DNA from: Streptosporangium roseum DSM 43021
GTDB taxonomy: Bacteria; Actinomycetota; Actinomycetes; Streptosporangiales; Streptosporangiaceae
Reading direction: 5' to 3'
DNA: 64,000 nt
Assembly: GCF_000024865.1 (NCBI RefSeq)
Contig: NC_013595.1
Span: 9,610,001-9,674,000, forward strand
The translations under genes were made by a program, and so were the position numbers. Shown piece after piece: positions 38,301 to 53,300 of this stretch (positions are counted from its first letter, which is position 1; the number at the start of each line of letters is the position of its first letter). Below the pieces are notes generated by a model. The model saw nothing but the letters and a program-made list of their open reading frames with translations. It had not been told where the DNA came from and searched no databases.

Positions 38301-41300
38301 GTCCGGAGACGCCGCGGCCGAAGGCGCCCCGGCCGGGGATCTCCCCGCCGAAGGCGCTCTGGCCGGGGACACCACAGCCGAAGGCGCCCCGGCCGGAGGT
38401 CCCCCCGCCGCGAGCGCCCCGTCCGGAGAGACCCCGGCCGGCGACACCCCGGCCGGAGGTTCCCCCGCCCAGGGCGCCCTGGCCGAAGGTGCCCCGGCCG
38501 CGGACGCGAAGCTGCTGCGCGCCGCAGCCCGGGAGCTGTCCGAGATCGGGGTGGCGATCCGGGAGGCGTCCGTCCACGCCACGGCGGCGCTCACCGACGG
38601 CGCCGTGCTCGGCGCCCTGCCGTACGCCCCGGCGGAGGGATACCGGGCCCAGCGCGCCCTGCTCCGCGCGGTGACGGATCGGAGGGGGCTCGGATACGCG
38701 GTCGCCGGCGGACGGCTGGGCGGTCTCGCGGCCAAGCTCGGCGGCATGACCGGCGTGGAGAGCCTGGCCGTCCTCATCCTGGCGACCTCGCTGCGGTTGC
38801 GGATCACCGCCGTGACCCTGGACCATCCGGAGCTGGCCGACGACCCTCTGCTGGGCAGGCTCATCGGAGCGGTCGGCGCCGACCGCGACATCGAGTCGGT
38901 CCGGGCACTGCGCGCCCTGTTGAAGGACCGCGGCGCCGTACGCACGCTCAGTGAGCTCGCCCCGGTCTTCGGCGAGGTCCTCGCCCTGCGGGCCCTGCTG
39001 GACGAGAACCCGCTCAACGACACCGCCGCCTGGCTGATCGCGACCGGGAAGGGGTACGCCAGCGCCGATCCGATCATCGGCCTGAGCAACCGGGCCGTAG
39101 CGGTCCTCGACACGGGAGAGGGCGGCGCGCGCCGGCTGGAGCTGGACCCGGCCGAGTCCGCGCGGCTGAGCTCGGAGGGGTCGTTGCTCGGCTTCCTCCG
39201 CAACATCGGCGCCGTCGGCACGACCGGGCGGATGCTCATCCAGAGTGTGGCGGGCCCGGACGGGGTGGTGCGCCACGTCGTCCAGGTGCCCGGCATGCGG
39301 TCCGGCCGGCCCGACAACGACTCGCCGCAGGATCTGCTCGGCGCCTTCAGCAGCGCCGTACTGGACAGCGGCCCCTACAGCCGCGCGCTGATCAAGGCCG
39401 TCGACGACTTCGGCATCCCGCCGGGAGCCGAGATCGCCCTGATCGGGCACAGCGCGGGCGGTGCGGCGATCATGAACCTGGCGCAGGACCCGGGATTCTG
39501 CGCCCGCTACACCGTCACCCACGCCGTGGCCGTCGGTTCGCCGGTCGACTTCAAGAGACCCGCCGACCCGCGGACGTGGATCGCCAGCGTCACCAACCAG
39601 CACGACATCATCCCCACCCTGGACGGGCAGGGCGCGGGCGGCTGCTTCGACCTGCATCCCGGCTGGTACGTGGTCGACTACTTCGACTCGACCCATCTGT
39701 TCCCGATCTGCCACAGCATCGAGCACTACACCGCCAACATCGCCGACGACCTGCCCGAGGCCCGCGACCGGATCGACCGTCAGCTCACGCCGTACCGGGG
39801 CCCGGTCACCCGCTCGCAGGCCTATCTGCTGTTCGACCGCGACCCCCACCCCGAGGGCTTCCCCTTCCTCACCGTGCCGACCTATCCGGCGGTGACCTCG
39901 CGGGGGACGCTCGAACTGCCGGTCAGATGCCAGGACGGGTCCGCCCTCACGGCCTACTTCGCCGCGGACCCGGGCGTGGCGGCGTCCCTGCTGGAGGGGA
40001 CCGGGCTCGGGCCCGCCGTCCAGGTCGCGGGGCGTGCCCTCGTCGCCGTCCACGCGTTCTGGAACCGGCGGACCAGCCTGGGCGGCTACCGTGAGGTCCA
40101 GCTCGGGATCGTCGTGCACGATCCGTGGCGGCCGCGGCCGTTCCGGGTCTGGCCGGATCTCGTCCGGAGAGCGGACCGCAGGCGCTCCGGCAGCTTTCTC
40201 CTCGACTCCGTGGTCGACACGGACACCGTGTCAGCCGTGGCGCCGGAGATCTGGGGCTGCGAGCCGTCCGTCGCGGCCCTGGACGTCGCAGTCACGGCGA
40301 GGTCCGCCCGCGTCGTGGCCGGCGGCCCGGACGGCACGCTCCTCACCTTCCGCGGCCCCCTCGGCCCTGGGATCCCCGCCGAGGCCTGGGACCTGGTCGG
40401 CTACTCCCGCCGCGAGGGCACCACGCTGCGGTCCTGCGTCGAGGCACGCGGCCGGGGACGGGCGCATCCCGCGCCACGGGCACGGCTGGCCGTCGGGCAG
40501 ACGGCTCACCCCATGGCCCGGCACCTGCGAGAGCTGGGCCTCGACGGCGCCCGCCCGCTGCTGTGCCTGTCCACCGTCGCCCACCAGACACTCCGCGCCG
40601 CCGGCGTCCCCGTACGGACCACCTGACCGACGTCCTCGTATGGACCACCTGACCGGCGTCCCCGACCATCTGAGCCGAAGGAGTATTCGGATGCCCGCCG
40701 TCCCCGAAGCGATCGCCGCCCACGCGGGAGTCCTGCGGTCCGACGCCCGCGTGCTCGCCGAATGCGCCGAACGCCTACGGGAGATCGGCGTCCGGCTGGA
40801 CGGTGAGGGCGCCACGCCGGAGTGGCTGCGGGAGACCGTGAACGCCCACATCGCCGCCTGTACGGTGGCCTCCGCCGACCTGGCCGAGGCTGCGGCCCGG
40901 TTGCGCGCCTACGCCGACCGGATCCGCCGCTGACGCGCCCGCGCGGCAGCGTGTCACACGTGAACCACAATGAGACGTTTCGATCCCGGGCCGGAGCGGA
41001 ACGCATCATCATACGATCATGCGGAATCTGTGGCGGCGGTCGCGGGCGTCCACACGGCTGGGGCTGATCTCGCTCGGGCTCACGATCCTCCTGAGCGGAT
41101 CGATCTACCTCATCGTCGCCGCGGGAGGTCCCGATTGGCTCGCCACCGTGGCGAACATCAGCCAGATCATCGGCCTCCCGCTGGCTGTGGTGAGCATCGT
41201 GGTGCCCTCCGTCACCGCTCGCCGCTCCACCGTGCCGGAGCCGGTGCGGGTGGCTCTGGCCCGCCAGGTCCATCAGCAGGAATGCCAGGTGCGGGCCGCA

Positions 41301-44300
41301 CTGCTGCGTGGTGTCATCGCCGCCGACCTGTCCTTCGACGACACCGATCCCGCGGCCGCCGGCTACGGCGCTGATCGCGGCCGTGACGGCGACGGCCGGG
41401 AGCCAGAGGGCAGCGCGGTGGCGAGATGGGTGTCGAAGAAGGCGGCGGGGCTGCTGTTCTGGCAGGAGACCGATCCCGTCCCGGCCGGGGGCGACGCCGG
41501 CGGACCACCCGCCGGACAGGGCACCCCGGCCGGCGTCGCCGGTTACTTCTCGGCCCTGCCCGACCAGCGTCTGATCATCGTCGGGGAGCGGGGATCGGGC
41601 AAGACGATGCTGGCGATCCAACTGGTGATCGACCTGAACCAGGCCATCCTCGACGACCCCGCCGCCGGCGGACCGGTCGCGGTCCGCCTGAGCGCCGCCT
41701 CCTGGCCCACCGGCCGGCCGCCGGCCGACTGGCTGGCCGACCAGCTCGTCCTCGGCTACGCCATGTCCCGTCAGGAGGCCGCGCGTCTGGTCGCCGAGCA
41801 CGCCGTCCTCCCGATCCTGGACGGTCTGGACGAGATGGACCCCGATCCCGTCCAGACCGGCGGCGGGAGCCCGGCCCCCGGCAGTGACCCGGCGCCGGGC
41901 GGCCAGGGGGACGCCCTGGAGAACCAGGGAGACGCCCTGGAAAAACGGGGGGACGTCCTGGAAAAGCGGGACGCCGCACCGGTGCGGGCAGCCGCGTTGA
42001 TCGAAGAACTCAACCGCTTCTACACCGGCGCGGTGTTCGGCCCGGTGGTGGTGACCACCCGTCCGGACCGCCACACCCAGTTGCTCGAACGCGGCCTGCT
42101 GCTCGAACACGCCCGCCAGATCACCATCCAGCCGCTCACCGTTCAGCAGGTCACCGACTACCTGCACAGGCGCTACCGCTACCAGCCCCGCCAGCATCAC
42201 GCCTGGCAAGCCGTACTGGACCGGATCGATCATCCCGGGCATGCGGGCGTGCGGGAGTTCCTGTCCACGCCCTGGCGGCTGATACTGGCCACCAGCGCCA
42301 TCGACCACGACCCCGGCCAGGCCGCCCAGCTCGTCCCGCATACCGATCACCACAGCACGGAGACGGCGGCCCAGACCCGGCAGCGGCTGGAGAGCGGCAT
42401 GCTGGCCAATTTCATCCCGGCCGCGACCGCGCTGACCCCCCGCGGCCGTAGCTCCTACACCCCTGAGCAGGTGGAGCGGTGGCTCACCGCGCTGGCCCGG
42501 CACCTGCGCTGGCAGGCCGGCTATCTGCAGCACCACCCCGCCCCCAGCGGCATGTCCGAGGTCGACATCGTCCCGCATCTGCTGTGGCCGATCGGCGGCC
42601 GCCACCTGACCCGCCTGCTGCACACCACGGCGCTGCTCGTCGGCATCGTCGCCGTCGCCGCCCCCGTCCTCATCCCGTTCCCGCCCGCCCCTTGGCCTGA
42701 CGAGACCCCTCGCTGGGTGATGGGTGCCGTCCTCGGGATGACGTCCCTCCCCCTCCTCCTCTCCCACGCCGAATGGCCCGCACCTCACGTCACCATGCGG
42801 AACATCTCCGCCCCCGCACTCCAGGCCGGCCTCGGGGGCGGTCTCATGAGCGGACTCCTGATCGTGGGCTTGGCCGCGATCGGAAGCGTGTTCGGCACCG
42901 TACGGACCGAGCTCGTGGTGATGGCCGTCTTCGGGCTCGTGGGAGGGCCCGTCGGCGGGCTCGTGTTCGGACTCATGGGCGGTCGGGGGTCGTGGAACCC
43001 GTCAGCCGATCTCGTCTCCCCTCGGCAGGCCGTCCACCGCGATCTCGTGTTCGGTCTGGCGTCCGGTCTCGTGCTCGGGATCATGGGAGGGCTCGTGGGA
43101 GGGCCGTTCGGATTCATATTCGGGCTCATATTCGTCATGCTCACCTCCTTGACGTCCGCGCAGGGATTCATCAGCCCCCCAGGCGAGAGCAGAGACGATG
43201 ATCGCCTGTCAGAGGTGATCACGATCGCGGTGGGCTTCGGGCTCATGGTCGCGCTAGGGGCCGTGGTCGATCCTCCGATGGGACTCCGGGTCGATCTTGA
43301 AATCGGACTCTGGTCCGGGCTCGTGGGTGGGCTCGTATTGGCGTTCGTGGGCGGGCTCACCGTGGGCAGCAGCGGCGCGTACTACGTGATCGGCATCATG
43401 CTCGCCGCCCTGCGCGGGCGGCTGCCCTGGCGGTTCGCCGCGTTCTGCCAATGGGCGTGCCAGGCGGGGCTCCTGCGGGTGGCGGGTACCGGCTACCAGT
43501 TCCGGCACCGCGAGCTACAGGCCTGGCTCGCCGAGCACGGGTAGCCGGGCCTGCGATCCCCGGCCTGCCGATGCCTGACCCGGCCCCGGAGAGGTCGGGG
43601 CAGCGCGGCTCGACGGCGGCCGAAGACCGCCCCGCACACGTGGTGCTCGACGGCGGCCGGAGAGCGCCCCGCACACGTGGTGGGGCAGCATGGAGGGGTG
43701 AACGAGGGTACGAGCATGCTGGCGAAGCTGCTGGCCGCGGGCGAGGTCGTGGTGCTCAGCGGGGCCGGGCTGTCGACGGAGTCGGGGATCCCCGACTACC
43801 GGGGGCCGAGCGGGGCCTCGCGCCGGCACACCCCGATGACCTACCAGACGTTCGTCGGCGACCCGGCGGCCAGGCGTCGTTACTGGGCCCGTAGCTATGT
43901 CGGATGGCGGGCGATGACCCGGGCTACGCCGAACAGCGGCCACCACGCGGTCGCGCACCTCCAACGGCTGGGCCTGGTGGCCGGCGTCGTGACGCAGAAC
44001 GTCGACGGCCTGCACCAGGCGGGCGGCGCCCGGGCGGTCGTCGAACTGCACGGCAGCCTGCACCACGTGATCTGCCTGGACTGCGGCGACTCCAGCCCGC
44101 GGGAGGAGCTGGACCAGCGCCTGACCCGGGCCAACCCCTACTTCGGCGCCCGGGCCACCACGGTCAACCCGGACGGTGACGTCGAGCTGGGGGATGAGGA
44201 GGTCGACGGGTTCCAGGTGGTCGGATGCCGGGCGTGCGACGGAGGGGTGTTGAAGCCCGACGTGGTCTTCTTCGGGGAGACCGTCCCGGCGGAGCGCGTG

Positions 44301-47300
44301 CGCGAGTGCTTCGCCCTCGTGGAGAGAGCGCGCCTGCTCCTGGTTCTCGGGTCGTCGTTGACGGTGATGTCAGGCCGCCGGTTCGTCCTGCACGCCGCGA
44401 AACTCGGCATCCCCGTGGCGATCGTCAACCAGGGCCCGACCCGCGGCGACAAATACGCGGCCCTCGCCGTCGACGCTCCATTGGGCACGGCTCTTCCGGA
44501 GCTGGTCCGCCTCGTCGACACCCGGGCCGCGGCAGCCGGCTCACCCGAGCCGATGTGAGGCGGCTTTCCCGAGCCAATGTGAGGCGGCAGCGCCGAGCCG
44601 ATGTGAGACAGCTTCCCCGAGCCGATGCGGGGCGGCAGCGCCGAGAAGCCCGCATCGGCCACCACAAATGAAGATCCCATCACAACCCGTCGTTGCCGTA
44701 ATAGACGCGATAAAGGCCCTATAGCCTTCCGTCTCGTGCCCAAAAGATCATCAATTCTCTGGGCGGCGGCGATCCTGACCACCGTGGCCCCCGACATCTA
44801 TTTCCGGGTCGCGCCGATGTGGTCCGGCGCGGAGGGCGGCGTCTTTTTCAGCTGGGTCTCCTGGGGACGGTGCACGGGTTACGAGGTCGACTCTCAGCTG
44901 CAGTCGCTGCTCGACCCGGTCTGGGATTTCCCTCTTCTGTGGTTCGGGTCCGCACCACTGATCGCCCTCGCCTGGGGAGGACGGCTGCTGAGCGAGCGGA
45001 CCGGCCGCCCCCGGCTCGGCCGGATCCTCGCCCACTCCGCCGTCACAGTGATGATCGTCCGCCACCTCCCCTCCCCGCTGCTGTTCATGCTCGACGCGTC
45101 CGCCGATCGCAGGTGCATGGAGAGCTGGGGGCCGCTGGAGGTGACGGGCTGGGGCATCACGATGGACCTCTACTACCTGGTCCCCGTGGCCCTCGTGCTC
45201 CTCGCCGTCCGCACTCCGGGCCCCTCCCGGAGAGGCCGCCTCGCCCGTACGGGGACCGCGGTGTCGCTCGCGATCATGATCATCATCGGCGCGGTGGCCG
45301 ACACCGCGGCCGGGAAGGTGAGCGACTCGCAGACACTCGACTGCGCCGGATTCGGCGACGGCGTCGCATCCGAGCTCGACGGACGCGAGAAGGGATTCCT
45401 GTGCGGGATCCGGGATGGCGCATTCGGTGAAGGCGTGCCCCAGCTGGCGGACCTGCCGGACCGCGAGCTTCTCGCGTACGGCCGCCATCTGTGCGAGCTG
45501 GCCGTACGGAACGGGGGCGACATCAACGCACCCGCCGTGTCGAAAGTGATCGGTGAGATGAACTCACTGGTGGGGCCACTGACGAGGCTGTGTCCCAAGG
45601 TGGCCGAGGTGGAGCAGGAAAGAGAGCGGCAAAGGCAGGCGGAGAACGACGCCTTCATCGCGGCGGCGGAGAAGAGCTGTGCCGCTCACCCCCGCCACCG
45701 GCCGAGGATCAAGCCGGTGCGACAGGTCCGCGCGACCATGTGGACGGAGTTCTGGCACATCAACGCGTGGGACGAGGGGAGCGAGGGCGGGGAGGTCGGT
45801 GACATGATCGCCGACCTGGTCGGAAGCGGGCCCGGCGCGCTGAACATCTGGGCGGCGGACGAGATCGGCCACGCGTGCGTGACGGGCGAGGCCTACCGGC
45901 GCCGTCCGCCGGTGGAGACCCGGGGGTGGGAGCAGGTCGTCGAGGTCGGCTACGAGACCGCGAAGGGAGTCATGGTCATCGTGGACGGCGAGGGCGGACG
46001 GCTTCCCAATCTCGCCGCCGGTGGACCGGGAAGCTACCGGGTCCGCGTCCACGTCCGCGGGCGCAAGACCGCGCAGGAGCACATCGACGCCCCTGACGGC
46101 ACAGTCCAATTACTGATCATGGTGTTCCCCGGAGCCGAGAAGAATCCCGTGATCTACCGCGACTACCCTCCGAGGAGGCCTCGGAAATAGGCCTTTGTCA
46201 CGAGCGCTACCCATCCGCCGCGACGAGTACGGCCCGCACGACGGCGTCCGTGTCGGTGAGGTCCTCCAGCACCAGATCGGCACCGGCCTCCTTCAGCGCG
46301 CGGACATCGCTGGAGCCGGTGGCGACGGCGACCACCCTCGCTCCGCCCAGGTGGCCGGCGAGGATGTCGTTCGGCGTGTCCCCGACCAGCACGGTGTTGT
46401 GCGTGGTGAAGGATTCCCCGTACTTCTGGGCGGCACGCTTCTGCGCCATGCCCACCAGCACGGCACGGTCCTCGTGGTCCATCCCGTAGGCGCCCACCTC
46501 GAAGTCCACGAAGTGCTCCAGCCCGAACGCCCTGAGCTTGCCGATCGCGAGAGGCTCCATGTTCCCGGTGAGCACCGACTGGATCACATCGGCCCGGCCC
46601 GCCAGCACATCGAGCACCTCGCGTACTCCGGCCAGGACCCTGCCCCGCCCCGAGATCGCCGCCTCGTGAACGACGAACGCCTCGGCGAGGGCCACCCCGA
46701 AGGAGTCCAGCAGCCGATCCGACACCTCGACGCCGTGCATTCGGAGCGTCTCCACCGTGATCGCCCAATCGGTCCGCCCCGCCATGGCCGCGACCCGCTC
46801 CATCGGCTGCCCGGTGACCAGACGGAAGGCCTCGGCGTAGATGTCCTTGCCGATCCCGTCAATGCTGACCAACGTGTGATCGATGTCCCACAGCACAAGC
46901 GTTCTCGCGGAGCTCACCGTCCGAGCATATCGAAGCCCAGATCTACCCACCTTTGACGGCCTGGACCACTCTCCGGACGGTCTCCATAGGCTCCTCGCAC
47001 TCCCAGACACACGCGAGGAGCCGGCCTCGTCAAGAAGCCGATCTGCCTCTGCATTCCGTTCTCAAGTGCGTCAACAGAAGGCGCCACCCCTGAACGGGCC
47101 GTTCTTCTTCGCCCGGCCCTGAATCAGGGTCCGCACAATCATCAGCCACTACCGAAGACACAGCGACCCACTACCTCAAGAACTAAGAATGCAGTACTGG
47201 AACCCCTAATCGTCCTCAATTCCAGGCAGCACCGAGAAGGAGGTCAACCGACGTAGCGAGCGGCGCGTTCCACGGATATCAAGATCGCCGGTAGCAGTGA

Positions 47301-50300
47301 CTTCGAGGCCGGTTCCATGTGCTCGCACTGCCAGCTTGTATTCAGATTCATCCAACTCAACGCGGAACCTTCGCGCATTACCTGTGTCGTCGTCGACTCC
47401 CTGTATAACCACCTCCCCCTTGCCGAACTTCCCCTCTCGGAACAGGCGGACGACTAAACCGATAACTGTGACGCCAGCCCTTGGCTGCCTTGTTCGCAAG
47501 AAGTCCGCGGCTTCGCCCAAAATTCTCTGCTGGCTAGGCGTGATCTTCAAACGTGCAGGTTCGCGATGTCCCAAGGCGAGTGGCGACTGGGAAAAACGGA
47601 TCTGATAAACATCATGATCCGGCCCTCCCAGGGAGCTCAATGCCTCCAGTTCGGTGGCATTGGCGACCTCTTGACCGGGTTGCCCGAAGGACGACAGCGG
47701 CTTATCCCCTTCACCGACTTCCACCGCGAGGCGTTGAGCCCTTTGGGCCGCAGCGAGCATTCTGCTCGTCACTTTACGGCCAAAAGGTCGAGAAGGCACC
47801 TCGAGCAAAGACTCCTGACCGATTACCGGCGTCGTTGACGTTTCCGTATACGTGTCTACCAATGGGAGGGCCAGAGAGAGGACGAAGCTTCCTGGCTGCG
47901 TAGAGATTCGAGTTTGAGCGGCATATAATTCCGCTCGTGGCGGGCGCCGGGGAGGCAACACCAGTGAGTTGGCATCCAGAGCCGTAGCCGACGCAACCAC
48001 ATAGTTCCGTAGCGCAGATATGGCGGAATGCGCCAGAAGCAACGGAGCCTCTCCGGCCGGAGTGTTTGGAGTCAAGCGTACAGACACATTATCCGCACCA
48101 CCAAAACTCATGTCCGTGGCTATTTCCTGCGGAAGGCGCCGCTCCACATAGGCCAGCGTTCTCAACGCTTCATTTATGCGCTCGGCATAGTCGCGAACTT
48201 CTTGACTCACCGGAAGAACGAGCTGCATATTTGTTTCCGTATCGGGCGAATGAGGCCGCCACAGCATAGTCCGACCGTCGTTGTCATCGAGCGCCCAACC
48301 CGCACCTTGTAGATAATCAACGAAGGCAGCCAGTCCGGGGACTGTCATAGTTCCCTCCCCAGGAATATCGCCCGAACCGTTCACGATAGCCCCCATGCGT
48401 CAACATCTGGCACGGGGGTAGACCTGCGGACTCCGTAGGTTCTCAGCATCAGGCGGAGCCCTTGGTGGTCCAAGGTGTTGCAGGCCGGGAGACGTACGAC
48501 TTGAGTCTTGGCGTTGTCGGACGTTGGCAGTCCCTCTAACGAGACCCATGCCCCGTGCCCGACCAGAAGCGTTCCATCGGCGTGGAGGCGCACGTTCTCA
48601 CCATCCTTCGATACACCGATGACAGCGAGTACTCGCCGCACCGAGTGATCATCTCGCCTCAACACATCATAGGTTTCAATGTCTAAGTCGTAGCTGTAGT
48701 CCCCATCGGACAGTTGGCGGAGATCTACTGTGGTCTTGACCTGAACGAGAACAGCCGGGTTGTATGTGCCCTGCTCAACACCCCGGAGAAAAAGCTGTAC
48801 GTCTGCCTTCTGCAGGTCCAGGCTGGCAGGTCGCCCATGTAGCAGACCACAGCCTGCAGCGACCACCTCAAGCCATGCCTCCCCGAAGTCACCCTGCAGA
48901 GCGTTCTGCTCCTGCTCTCGCACAGAGACCATCTTGCCTCAATCGTTTTAGCCAATCCTGGAAGTCGCTTGATCGAGGATATAGACGGACTGCTCATTGT
49001 TCGCCCGAAACCGAGGAATCAGTCACCACTATCGATGCTGCCTGAAAACTGACCCTGTGGTGCCTGGTTGCAGGCGTATCGGTGGTGACCCGGGACCATG
49101 TCGAATGCCGCTGATGGCCCGGCGTGAACTGGTAGGGGACCGGCCTGCACCCACTTGCTGTTCCAGACCGATAGGTGCCGCTGGAGCATGATATTTCCCG
49201 ATATTTTTCGGGTCGGATGTCGATGATGTGTCCGTTGCTCCGATTCTTCTGAAACCAGATGAACCAAGGCGGACGACGACGCCCAGAGGGAACAGCCATG
49301 AAACCCGCGAAGACGGACACCCTGAAGGCGCCCGGTGCGAACCTGAACTACATGGTTTCAGACGGGAAGGTCCCAGCTCGGCCCGTCAGGGGCACCCAGC
49401 CAGACGTACTGACGCTCCCCGGTGACTGTGAGGCCGTACGCCGACTGGTGCGGAGACCCGGCTGCCTGCCAGGTCACGACGGCGTGCTCGACCGCGTCCC
49501 ACAGCCGCAGCGGCCCGCGTTGACGGACCGTCCACCCGCCTCGCGGATCGAGCCCGGTGGCGGCCAGCGAACCGGTGGCCACGTCCCACAGGACGACCTC
49601 GTCACCGCCGCCCAACCTCACCGCCGACGGCGCGGCCAACTGCGCGGCGAACAGCCCGGCCGGATCGTCCAGAACCCCCGGATCCACCCGGCTCTCCCTG
49701 GCATCCCCGGTCACGAGGTAGGCGGACGGCATCGGCGGCGGGCCGTGGGGACGGGCGGTCATGAAGGAGATGTCATCCCCCAGGAACCGCCCGCTCGCGG
49801 TGCCGTCGTCACCGAGCATGAGGTGCGCGAACGCGGACCCGCCCATCCACCCGGACATCGGCGCGGTGATCGTGCTACCGTCGCGGACCTGCCACATCCA
49901 CGAGAACGGGATGGAACGGACCGAGCAGGTGGCGATCAGCCGGTCGTACTCGGCGTTCTTGTCATATCCCAGCAGGCCGTCCCCGGTCACGAGCGTCGGC
50001 GCGTACCCGGCCACGGTGAGCGCGTCACGGGCCCGGCCGGCCACCACCGGGTCGTACTCGACGGAGGTCACGGCGTGGGAGCCGAGCCTGTGGCACATCA
50101 GCGCGGTGGAGTAGCCGGTGCCAGTGCCCACCTCCAGCACCTTGTCTCCGTCGGAGATCCCCGCGGCCTCCAGCATCAGCACGACCAGGCCGGGCAGTGT
50201 CGACGACGATGTTGGCGCTCCGGAGACAGTGCCGTGCGCGCCCTCGACCATGCTCCCGTCGATCTGCGTCACCCAGGTCTCGTCGCGGTAGACCAGGTGG

Positions 50301-53300
50301 AGCCACTCGTCCCCGGTGACCTCCGCACGGTGGATCACCTCCCACTCGCCGTCCGCGGTGACTCTGGCGACCGTCGACCCGAGGAACCGCTCACGAGGTA
50401 CGGCCTCGACCGCGTCCCGCCAGGCCGGGTCACGTAGGGAACCGGTGCGGGCGAGCCGGTCGGCGAGGGTACGGCGGAGCCGTACGGCGAGGCCGGGGGT
50501 TTCGCGGGTAGTCACGTCGAGTCCTCCAGGAGCAGAGCGGCGATGGCGGCGGCGATGGGCAGCCCGGTGGCGTCTTCCAGCCATCCCCACTGGCCGTTGG
50601 GGTTGCACTCCAGGAACACCGGAATGCCGTCACCGGTGAGCCCGAAGTCAAACGCGCCGAAGCTCAGGCCGCCCCTCCGGTGCAGGAGCCAACGGCAAGG
50701 CGCTACACGCAATACCTTCGTCACCTCTCCGCTGCGCCCAGTCAGGTTCAGCACCGTAATCATGGACTGTCCGCTGCGGTCAGGGACCGATCAGTTTGAT
50801 CTCCCATGGTTGAAAGGGTGAATCGATCTCGGATCCGTGCAACATCGCCGCGCTCGGCACATTGGACGCGAGAACTCATGAGATCTACGACATTCAACCT
50901 TTTTGATCACTACTGTGGAGAAGTTACGCTGATCGCCGATCAAGGAGGTTGCCTCCTCGGACGACTTGAGCAGGAGGCGCCAGGCCATGGAAGATGCACC
51001 CGTTCTGGGCCTGTACGACTCTCTGCTCACCAGCCAGCTCGCTCGACGCGTGGCTTTTTGGCGTACGTCGGGTCATCTGGTCGAAGTCTCCCAGGTGGAC
51101 GGGGAAGAGGTCGCTCACCTGCTAGGCCGGTTCATCGGGGAGTCGGCAGCCCGGGCCATGGCTGCGCTCAAGAACACCGACGAGCAGGTAGAGCTGGCCA
51201 ACCAGCTCTTGGCGCGGCTGGCCAATCCCGAACATATCGAAGACGGCCCGACCAGGCTGTTGTCAGTCATCAAGGACGCGCCTGGCACGCTTCCTCCCAA
51301 GCGGCCATTGACCTCACTATCAGAGGCAACGCTCCTTACTAATGCCCGCGAGGATCCGAACCTGGCTCATGAGCTGGCAACTGAGTTGGCCAGCGCCGAC
51401 CGGGTAGACCTGTTGTGCGCGTTCGTCAAATGGTCCGGGCTCCGTGTCCTAGAGAAGCAGCTCGATGAGTTGCGCGATCGCGGAGTCTCACTGCGCGTCA
51501 TCACCACCACCTACATGGGCGCAACCGAGCGGCGAGCGCTGGACCGGCTCGTGAACGATTTCGGCGCCGAGGTCCGGATCAGCTACGAACAGAACTCAAC
51601 TCGTCTGCACGCCAAAGCCTGGCTGTTACGCCGCCGTACCGGCTTCGATACCGCATACATCGGTAGTTCAAATCTGTCGCGTGCCGCTCTGCTGGACGGT
51701 TTGGAGTGGAACGTCCGTTTGTCCTCAGTGACCACTCCTCGACTACTGGACAAGTTCGAGGGCACCTTCGACTCCTATTGGAACAGGCAGCAGTTCGAGG
51801 CGTATGACCCGGCGACGGACAGCGAGCGGCTCGATGAGGCTTTGTCTCGTTCGACATCAGGTGAACGGATCTTCGACATCCCCGCGCTGGTCCCCCACCC
51901 CTTCCCACACCAGCGGGAGATGCTGGGAGACCTCGACGTTGAACGCACCGTACACGACCGGCATCGCAACCTACTGGTGGCTGCCACCGGAACTGGCAAG
52001 ACGGTCGTAGCCGCCTTTGACTACCGTAACCTGCAAGAGCGACTAGGCCGACAACCTTCTCTGCTGTTTGTCGCGCATCGCAAAGAGATCCTGCAGCAGG
52101 CCCTACGCACCTACCGGCAGGTCCTCGCGGCCCCCGACTTCGGTGAACTGCATGTCGGGGACGACCAGTCCCGTCACTGGCGGCATGTGTTTGCCTCCGT
52201 CCAGTCCCTCAATTCACGCGGCATCGATATTTTTGCCGCGGATCAATTTAATGTCGTCGTTATAGACGAGTTCCACCATGCATCTGCCGTCACCTATCGC
52301 CGGATCATCGACTACCTCAAGCCGAAAGAGCTTCTCGGTCTCACCGCCACCCCTGAACGGGCCGATGGCACCTGGGTCCAAGACGAATTTTTCGACCGGC
52401 ACATCACCTCCGAGCTGCGCCTGTGGGACGCGCTAGACGCCGACCTGCTCTGCCCGTTCCATTATTTCGGGATCAATGACGAGACCGATCTCAGTCACGT
52501 AGCCTGGTCACGCGGCGCTTACCTCGGTCGCGAACTCGATGAGGCCCTTGCTGGCGACAGCGACCGGGCACGCCTTGTCTTCAACGCACTGCTGGACAAG
52601 GTCAGCGACTTGCAAGCAGTCCGTGGCCTAGGTTTCTGCGTCTCGGTACGGCATGCGCATTTCATGGCCGAGTTCTTCACCAAGGCCGGCCTGAAGTCGC
52701 TGGCCGTGGATGGATCGACCGACCCTGCCGAACGCAGGGCGGCTCTGCTAGCCCTGCGCGACGGGAAGGTCACGTTCCTCTTCGCGGTGGACCTGTTCAA
52801 CGAGGGTCTGGATATCCCCGACGTGAATACTCTGCTCCTGCTGCGTCCGACTGAGAGCGCCACGGTGTTTCTCCAGCAGCTTGGACGTGGGCTGCGTCGT
52901 ACGCCTAACAAGGATGTGCTGACCGTCCTCGATTTCGTTGGGCAGCATCGCAAGGAGTACAGGTTCGGCAACCGGTTCCATGCGCTAACAGGGTTCACCC
53001 GAGGCCGCCTGAAGCAGGAAGTGGATAAGGACTTCCCGCTGCTACCACCGGGGTGTCAGATTGTCCTGGACCGGGTTACCAAGGATCGCCTGATCGCCGA
53101 ACTCCAAGTCCAGCTCGGCGCCACCGTCAGCACGCTCACCCAGGAGATCCGCTCCTGCGCGGAGACGTCTCTTATCGACTACCTCGAAGCCTCCGGGCGC
53201 GATATCCACGATGTCTACCGCAACCGACGCTACTGGACCTCCCTGCTGCGCCGTGCTGGGATCATCAAAAACGATGCTTCCCCCATGGAGGAGATGCTCG